The notes under the pieces: generated by a model
Told to the model about the DNA's origin: nothing
What the model saw: the letters and a program-made list of their open reading frames with translations, nothing else
Databases searched by the model: none
Part shown: piece by piece, positions 56,516 through 64,000 of the stretch
Layout of the letters: each line of letters opens with the position of its first letter
Numbering within the stretch: the stretch's first letter is position 1
Origin: Meconema thalassinum
Taxonomy: Eukaryota > Arthropoda > Insecta > Orthoptera > Tettigoniidae
Direction of reading: 5' to 3'
Assembly (NCBI GenBank): GCA_946902985.2
Contig: OX336393.1
Location: 47,445,131-47,509,130 of the forward strand
Length of the DNA stretch: 64,000 nt
Translations under genes and position numbers: made by a program

Positions 56516-57005
56516 TGGTTGTTTCCTCAGTTAAGGGGCTGCGACAACGTGGGCATGTAGCCCCGTGTACTTTGGGTGTGTGTAGAATTTGTCTGATAAC
56601 CGATGTTAATTTTGATGGCTGCATTAGTGTGTGTTATCTTTTTTTAATTCAAGTAAGGACTGCAGACATTCGATTTTCAAGTAGTTCCAACTGTTGCTAA
56701 GTAACGCCACCGTCAACAACCAACTAGTTCTGTACTTTGTTACTACATGCCACCGTAGTCGGCTCCTGGCGACGAACTTTGGAACCTAACAGCGTTAGTC
56801 ATATATAACCTATAATTTAGCTTCACACAAGTGTTATTAGTGGCAGGTTCTTTATCATGCCATAAATCTATGACATGAGCCCGCCGGCTTTACATCTCCT
56901 CCTAAGGAAGACAATCATACTGAAGGATATTAACGCCCTTAAAAAATTCGAAATTTCGGCTGGGTTTAAACCCGTGATCTTGGACATAGATGCTCAGCAT
57001 GCTAA
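56516..57005 (+). mobile_element. Long-TIR family arm, complete inner part
   Basis: Starts GGTTGTTTCCTCAGTTAAGG and runs through caccgtcaac, cgtagtcggctcctgg, tttagcttcacac and gggtttaaacccgtgatctt. It covers the full arm in one orientation without an obvious partner, so it may be one half of a broken element. Confidence 0.65.
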
Positions 57006-57289
57006 AAATCGAGAAATACAAGTAAAGTTTTCTGACAAATCTTATGTACACACCCAAGTACATGGGGATATATCACCACAATATCCAAGTCCCTCGAATG
57101 GAACAACAACTCATAGTTAAACGCTTTAAATAGAAATGCGTGACTCGGGAGATTCTGCGGTGTGTGCGTGGTTGGTAGGTTAAGTGGATGTGGTGACAAG
57201 GAACAACAGGCTGGCTACCCGCATAACAAGTCTGTGATATGGGCGGCCTCCATAACAGGAGTGGGCAGCGTGATCAGATAGGCATAGGT

Positions 57290-57400
57290 CTACTAACAGC
57301 GTTAGCTTTGCTCGCTAACGCGCAGCGCTAGGCCCCTTGGCCTAGCTCTCTGCGGACTCAGTAGACGTGGGTTCGAGGCCCACCATCGGCCGTCCTTAAA
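57290..57400 (+). other. tRNA-like segment
   Basis: GTGGGTTCGAGGCCCACC forms a good T-arm-like hairpin with a B box, and ccttggcctagctctctg may be the A-box half. No full cloverleaf can be drawn. Probably a SINE head next to copy A7. Confidence 0.4.
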
Positions 57401-57411
57401 ATGGAGTCCTT

Positions 57412-58021
57412 CAAATTTTATTACGTCTCACGAATCCAACATTGCGGCTGTGAGAAATATTTCACCGGCATTCTATATCTCGGAAACTATTACTCACATC
57501 ACCCTGAATTTTTTTTACGGAGCTAAAGGGCACTACTAGAAGTTAGCCTATGTGATTTTCAAAAACCTGTTAACTACAAAATGAACATGGCGGTCAAGCG
57601 AATTTGAAACATTTATATATACTTTTCTCGCGATTTAACCATCCGAACACAGTGAAACATGGCACAGCAAATGACTATACAAATTGCAACGCACTGATAA
57701 ACCTAGGTATAATATAGTTCAATTGTTTACATAACCTCAATATGGCAGCTGTGGGAAATTTTCAAATTAAGTTTATATTTCTTGTATTCTAATCGTGCGA
57801 TGGAAGTCAACGTTTGAATAATGGACCTACACTATAATCGTCATCTAATAGTACATAACTCAATGGCCTACATATTAAAATCCAACGTGGCGACCATCCG
57901 AAATATTTAGACGGTTCTCAATATCTATTAATCTATTACAGCAATCTAAGTGAAATTTTGTACGTTGATAAAGGCAATTAACATAAGTAGAATATATGAA
58001 CATAGTTCTTCACGGAACTAC
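57412..58021 (+). mobile_element. Helentron-like element, family A, copy A7 (5' truncated)
   Basis: Starts at aaattttattacgtctcac and contains motifs near 57440, 57588, 57744 and 57890. It ends with the hairpin tip AGTTCTTCACGGAACTAC at 58021. This gives the cleanest view of the 3' end of the family. Confidence 0.75.
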
Positions 58022-58544
58022 TTCTTCAATGAAGCAACATTTTGCCCAAGTATTTCAGGGCACTTGGAATGAAGAACTGTCTGATGGGGCAGCTTGTATC
58101 TTCCCGATAGATGGGCGAGCTCGGTGCTACATCATTCACAATCTAGTCACCAGGGAGCACTCCTCTACTGCCATAAACAAGATCCGTGATAGGTTCTCTT
58201 ACAAGTGGACACATCTCATGAATCCTATCTACTGTATAGCAGGGCTGAACATATTCAAACATCCAATTTTCCGAATAAGTTCTATTTCGAATATTGGATT
58301 CGAACTTAGGAAAAGTTATTCGCTTTTCCAAACTATTCCAACAATCCAGTTATGAAATATTCGAATGAGAGGAATAATCCGGCTATTGAGTCAATAATCG
58401 AACAGTATAGAAACACGCGCTGTGGCTTTTCGGCCGCAGGTATGCGTTTTGTGCTACAGTCCAGTGAATAGTAATTAGTTAGTTATTGTTTTTTTAAGGG
58501 GAGGAACTAAGAGGTCATCTGTACCTAGTGAATAGTAGCTTGAT
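58022..58544. other. No gene recognised
   Basis: A 119-codon frame (57996-58355) starts within A7 and has no known domain. The run of imperfect TTCGAATA-type repeats at 58255-58345 makes it locally low complexity. Confidence 0.4.
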
Positions 58545-59245
58545 GATGTTGATAACTGTTGTTTTAAGGGGCCTAATATCTAGATTATGGCCCCTAATGG
58601 TTTGGGTGACCGTGAAGATAAAAATGAAATGTAAACTATAACTAAAACTAACAACTAACTTATACACTAGAAGAAGAAGAAATGCAAAACAAAAGGAGAA
58701 TAAGGCAAATAAAGGAGAGAAGGAAAAGAAATGCCCTCAATCCTCGAAGAATGCGGATTGAGGGACTTGGAAGGCAGATAGGAAAGTGAAAGAAGAGAGG
58801 ATCCGCCTCACAGGTAATGGATAAAAGGGGGAAAACCGGACCCAGCTCATGAATCCCTCGGGGTCGCCAACTCCCGTACTCACCAGCCGTGAGCCCCTGA
58901 GGATGTAGCAATATCCAGGGTGCACCGGAAGTGGTGGGGCTGCACTCACCCGGCCTCCTTGAGGGTCTTGTGCTGAAGGCAGGAGATAACATGAATAGAA
59001 AAAGAAGGCTGACCCCTCGCCGTACGAGGGTATTAGTAAAGATAAGACAAGGGCCAATTAAGGCAGGAAAGGAAGAGACTCCCTGGGCCTTGGATAGCCT
59101 AATACCGTCGGGGTCGGAAGAGAACAAGAGAGAGGTCGGTAGGAAAGAAGAGGGACAGGAGCCCGGCACTAGTAAGTGGAAGCAATGCCGGACTCAACTG
59201 GGGCCCCGTGATCGCCAACCCACGTACCACTAGATGTTGCACCCG
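58545..59245 (-). mobile_element. (ATC)n-tailed family E, minus copy
   Basis: Reverse complement of family E, from gttggcgatcacggggcccc near 59220 to ccattaggggccataatc and a worn ATC tail near 58545. The 169-codon minus frame 58660-59169 is broken or different in other copies, so I do not call it a gene. Confidence 0.75.
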
Positions 59246-62200
59246 TTCTTCCGAGGTATGCGATGACCCATCTGCCATTATATCGCATACATGGCTTCCC
59301 AGGCCAGAGTGGAGTTAAATGAACATGAAATCAAATAAGGAATGTGTCGGAAATTCAGTTGAAATATCACAAAAGCAGAGGGTAACACGAGATAAAGTAT
59401 CTCCTGGGTCGTTACGGGCTTAAATTTAATCATAATAACAAATAGAAATGGGCGCCATCAACTGAAGCCCTAGAAAAACACATCCTTTCTGGTTAAGCCT
59501 TAATTAAGACAAAGGAAAGGATTGGGAAAACAACACCATCATCAGATCACAACTAAGATAAAACCAAATTTATTTAACCTTAAATAGTCAGACAGAAAAA
59601 TAAACGCAAACCCTGCCTAAGAGTATGGTCGAATGCAAACGCTAGGTTGTTATAGTCCTCAAAAATCAAACCATCTCTGTGCTATTTCAAAGTATTTTTC
59701 ATCCACATAAAATATAAAAATTTACTAAAGTTCGCGTGCGTTCTCAGGGCCACCGTAGCACTATGTCTTTGCGTCACTGACATTTCGTGATCCCTGAGAC
59801 CTAACCTTTCTTTAATTTAACATCAGTGATGTGGATTTCTAGAAATATGAATCTGTCTAACACAAAATACCCTAAAAACACATATATTAAAATATTCACT
59901 CATTTCTATGGCTTAAATGGCACTAATCAATGCTGGAAATCCAAACAATTGCTCCTAAAAATCTAACAATTCATTTATACACCATATTTACACTATCACT
60001 GATTATTGCTTGGTTGTGAATCAAAGAAAACTTCACTATTCATTGGTTATCACCATCATTATCATATCAAAATTAAATATTTCTCAAATTAGTTCTCATC
60101 CCAATATTCGTTATATTCAAATCAGAATAATTAATTTATTACCATCAAATCATTTAAATGAATATTATATTCATCAATTCATTAGATTGTTCCATTACCC
60201 ACACACTCTCATTTCATTATCTCATTCAGATAAAATTATCTCAATTCATCCATTTAAATTGTTTAATTCATTAATTCAAGTTGCAATTCATCAATTTATT
60301 TAAATCATATTTCTTATTTAAATTTATTTATATTCATTTAAATTTTATTAGTCATCAGCTCCTTTAATTAATTATCACCCTTTAATTCAGTTATTCATCA
60401 GCTGTTTAATCACCTATTGATTTATTTAATTAAATTAATTTATTCAACCTTTAATTCATCAATTTATTTAATTCATCGATTTATTCAAATTTTAATTCAT
60501 CGGGTCAGATCATTAATATGCTTAAACTTCAGATTATTATTTCATAAATTATTATTATCAGAATATCTTGGATTATCAAAATTATTTATTTATTTAATTT
60601 CCTAAAAAATTGTTTAATATAGGTTATAGAACGTTGTCTTACAGTTTCATCAGTTCCAAGGTATACCTCGTATTTAATTATCATGCCAAAATAATACGTT
60701 GCCTTCACAAAATCACGTTGGATCTCACTATCCAAAACTTTGCCATTTAATCTCACTTTATCAAATACCATATTTGAATACCATAATTATTCCATATAAC
60801 ACCATAATTATTCGGCGCACAGCATGAATCTCCAAAAATATGCTAGACTGGGTTCAACAACCTCATGTCTGCCTCAAAATTATCATTGGCGACATTGCAA
60901 ACTTCCACTTGGTAACCTCCAAAAATACCTATCAAAAATACTTCACACAATCACGTTGCATGATCCACAAAATATATAACTGGCTTCAAATGATTAACGC
61001 ACACAATCTGGTCATATATAGACATCTTCTTAAACAATATGAAAATTACCTTAGTAATCATAATTCAATTCAAGATCTGGTTTAAATTTAGAGCATAAAT
61101 TCTCTTAAGATCCTCAAGATTTACTTCAAAGAAAAACACCAATGTGTTATATTACCTCACATCAAAAATATCTAATAATGATCTGCCTCAAAATAAATTC
61201 TGACTATCAATGATTCATCTTACAAGATTCGATTACATGAAATCCTTCTCAAAGGTATCAAATCACTCACAAAGAGTATCAAAAGTATCAGCTGTTAAAT
61301 GAATATACTCGCAAAAGAGTATTGCAACAAAATATTGGATTGGCAAAACAAGAATTACAAAATGTAACCTTGCTGACATTGATTTTTAATTTATTTAACA
61401 AAATTCGACTAATATGTGACTGATAGTTTATTGTTTAATCCTCTTACGATCATAAGTACACTCGGATGATAAAATGAGACCCTCGACTGGCAGGTAAGGT
61501 GAGTGCCATCACGCAATTGCTTAGAGCAACAGGCCCCGCCTCGTAGACTATGATGATAATGCCCTAAAAACGATAGGTCAGGTGAGTGCCACCACACAAT
61601 TGCTTAAAGCAACAGCCCCATCTCGTGGACTAATGAGTGAGTGTACATGATTGGAATCAACAAGACTCTATTTGTTACATAAAAGCGATATGCATTCACT
61701 TGAGTGAATAAAATATTAATAACACTAAACAATCCAATAAAAAAATCCCTACTGATCAATTATACATACTCGCTAGTATGCAATGAACTGACGAAATAAT
61801 TTAAATTATCCAATTGCAGATCACGAGTTCGAAACACTCGCTAAAAATATCCATAATCAAGAAATACTATCCTCACAGAAAAATATAAAGACCAAAATCC
61901 TGTCTAATAAAGTCAACCAATGGTAAGAACGTCGTATAAATGTGCCTGCCATATCATATGGTAACACCATATTTTAGCAAATGGAGCAATAAAATATTTA
62001 AGCCATGTCGAAAAATAATAGTTGCACTCCTACTAGAAATATATATAAGAATGCCCAGTGCTCATGAAAAATCATATCAATAATGCCATAACTCTTACAA
62101 TACCTTCATATTCCAGATGTTAATATAATTCAAAGATCGTCGGTAATCCAAGTGTTTGTCACAGAATTCTCGCTAGATCGACGGAAACGCTGTATCACCC

Positions 62201-64000
62201 AAGGAACTAACGCTTGACTCCATCCAAGTGAATTTGATGTCATATTTATCCTCTTCATCAGGAACCGAATCCACCGCTCTGAGGTGCCATCACGCCTCTG
62301 TATCCGCCTAGCCCGACATGATGAACTGAAGATTATCCATCATGGATATTGTCCAAACTCTTCCACAAAAGTTCAAAATTACAGAGTACCCCATACTCTT
62401 CGAATATGTCACGCCACTGTTCCATAAACTATTCGGTTGGCATTCGACAATAATGTTAGTCTCCACAGCGGCAGAATTTCACTGGTAGAAAAATAAAGTA
62501 TCTTGAAAAGTGTACTGATTTGTCAGACACCCTGTATCTGTGTTCGTAACTAAGATATTTCATAACTGTTCATGATATGTAACTGTTACGCTGCACGTGC
62601 CACTATTCACAAAGTGCATATGCTTATACATTTTCACTTGCCAAAAGCAGTAATGTTGGAACGGCCCCATGGTCGCCTTAAATATTTCGGTCCAAATGCA
62701 TCATGAAATATGCCGTAATACCGCTGAAATAAGTACAAGTCCATCTAAATGTCCATAATAGAAGTGTATAATTGTAATTGGACTGTCGAAACACAAGTCC
62801 AAACATCTCAAGTTTGACAAAATGTCAGAGTAATGTTCAACTCATTGACCACCGCATGATTATAAAATGTCGCCCACAGCACGACACGTTCTGCCTCACT
62901 GTCCTTGTATAATATGAGGTTGAATACTGGCCTCATTATACTGCTTCGCTGTGCTGTTATACATTGAGAATGTAGCTCAAATAATGTTCTCAATCCTATC
63001 GTAATGCTGCATATTGCTTCGGTAAATTGTAAGCTTGGAAAAGCATTGCTGTTTCACGTAACTACTACTGCTATGTTGAAATGACATGTGTCTGAACACC
63101 GGCTTCCTCACTCAAGTTCACGGCCTGTATAACCTGCCCTTATGGATAGCGTGTGCTCCAACAACAAACTCCGAATACTGCGTTGCAGGCCTCGCCTAGC
63201 GACTTTCTCCCGCACGTAACTTTCTGTATTGCACTGCCTTATTAACTGTTCTCTTATCGCACGATGTGATCCGCTCAGCTTGACTGGTGGAGTAATTCTT
63301 TTTGCTGGTGTCACTGCGCTCGGCCGTCTCGCCCTGCTCTACCACGTGACTTCCCCCTTCCTTCCGCTGTCTGACGTCACAGCTCTAACCTCGACCACAC
63401 TATTTCGGCTATTAGTTATAACATAACTTAAGGAGTTGTCTGCCTTTCTTCAAGTTATTACCAGTAAGATTTCTTGATATTTCCTTCCCTTCTGAGGTTA
63501 GACAAGGTTTTATTCCATATTAATCTTTATAATTATCCAGTATTTCTCCCATAATTCCACATGCTTGAGGGGTCGTGCCTCCTTCTCCCTCGGCCTCCTA
63601 CGTCATTTCCTACCATTCTTCTGACTCGATCTGAGCACTATCTTTTCTCTTTGTCCACAAATATCAACTATGGCTCGATCACAACTGGCGTAGCCGATAG
63701 CCTCAACTTGGTATCGGGTACAATGTGAGCCCCTGGAGGGGGGAGGGGGGGGGGCGGAAACAATAACGAAAACTAACAGAGATTAAAAATACTGGAAAGA
63801 CATACAAAATGGAATTTAAATCGAACATACTCTCAAAAGTAGATTAGAGTTGAGGTGGACCCTTTCCCCCCTCAGTGTACACCTTTACTGTGCAAATCTA
63901 CTTTTAGATTTCTGAGTTTTATATAAGTTTACCTTTATGCACTTTTGCCATCGATGTGTCAGTCTCTACGAAAGTATCTGAAACCATTCTGTCGGAGAGC
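59246..64000. other. No gene recognised over 4.7 kb
   Basis: AT-rich sequence with short frames. Between about 59990 and 60620 it is made of imperfect ttcatcaatttatttaa-like repeats and is poor in G on the plus strand; frames there (97 and 62 codons) are low complexity. A segment of about 82 bp (aggtgagtgccaccacacaa core) is present twice, at 61498 and 61580. A TGACGTCA site lies near 63372 and a G-run at 63738-63757. I could not assign any of this to a known element. Confidence 0.4.

Noticed and set aside
58660..59169. 169-codon minus-strand frame
   Set aside because: It lies in family E, whose other copies do not keep this frame.
63738..63757. Polypurine tract of an LTR retrotransposon
   Set aside because: The G-run is not followed by an LTR start, and no gag/pol sequence is near.

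Overview
This window is insect nuclear DNA, and almost all of it is transposable elements. The evidence is a gustatory-receptor-like 7TM gene, an R1-like LINE, Tc1/mariner and Helitron elements, tRNA-derived SINEs, solo LTRs, long minisatellites and almost no conserved host coding sequence. A large-genome, probably polyneopteran insect fits, but the species is my inference only. There are no bacterial operons, CRISPR arrays or phage genes.

Layout. 0-5.5 kb: SINEs around a decayed R1-like LINE and a second truncated copy of its 3' end. 5.5-10.4 kb: (ATC)n-tailed retroelement copies, a Helentron-like element and a long-TIR element. 10.6-14.6 kb: a LINE split in its reverse transcriptase by a Helentron-like element. 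14.8-23.2 kb: more (ATC)n-tailed copies, a composite repeat block, two LTRs (one inserted in a Helentron-like element) and a second Helentron-like copy. 24.3-29.3 kb: the one credible host gene, a single large exon for a 7TM chemoreceptor (26484-27599), between a 75-bp and a 42-bp minisatellite. The 42-bp array starts at the predicted splice donor. 29.6-36 kb: SINE pieces, a second copy of the composite block and a long-TIR element. 36.1-39.1 kb: a Helentron-like element holding a structurally intact Tc1-like transposon with perfect 36-bp TIRs. 39.1-42.4 kb: LINE 3' ends in inverted orientation and another dispersed repeat. 43.2-49.2 kb: a Helentron-like element split by a 2.85-kb Helitron with a decayed helicase and by a LINE, both with clean junctions. 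49.2-58 kb: more Helentron-like copies, LINE tails and SINEs around a 4-kb stretch with no gene. 58.5-64 kb: one (ATC)n-tailed copy, then AT-rich DNA with no recognised gene.

The most interesting pattern is in the Helentron-like family. It has a 5' subterminal hairpin, a (GT)n tract, an internal array and a 3' subterminal inverted repeat followed by a hairpin. The array units are about 146 bp, and each carries one YY1/PHO-like motif (CAASATGGCGGC or a near variant). In the cleanest copy (11588-13103) nine motifs lie 139, 147, 145, 146, 147, 145, 146 and 145 bp apart, close to nucleosome-core length. A sister family shares the ends but has a different interior. The nested insertions also give a relative age order, with Tc1 and the Helitron younger than the Helentron-like copies they interrupt. 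Boundaries and spacings were counted by hand.
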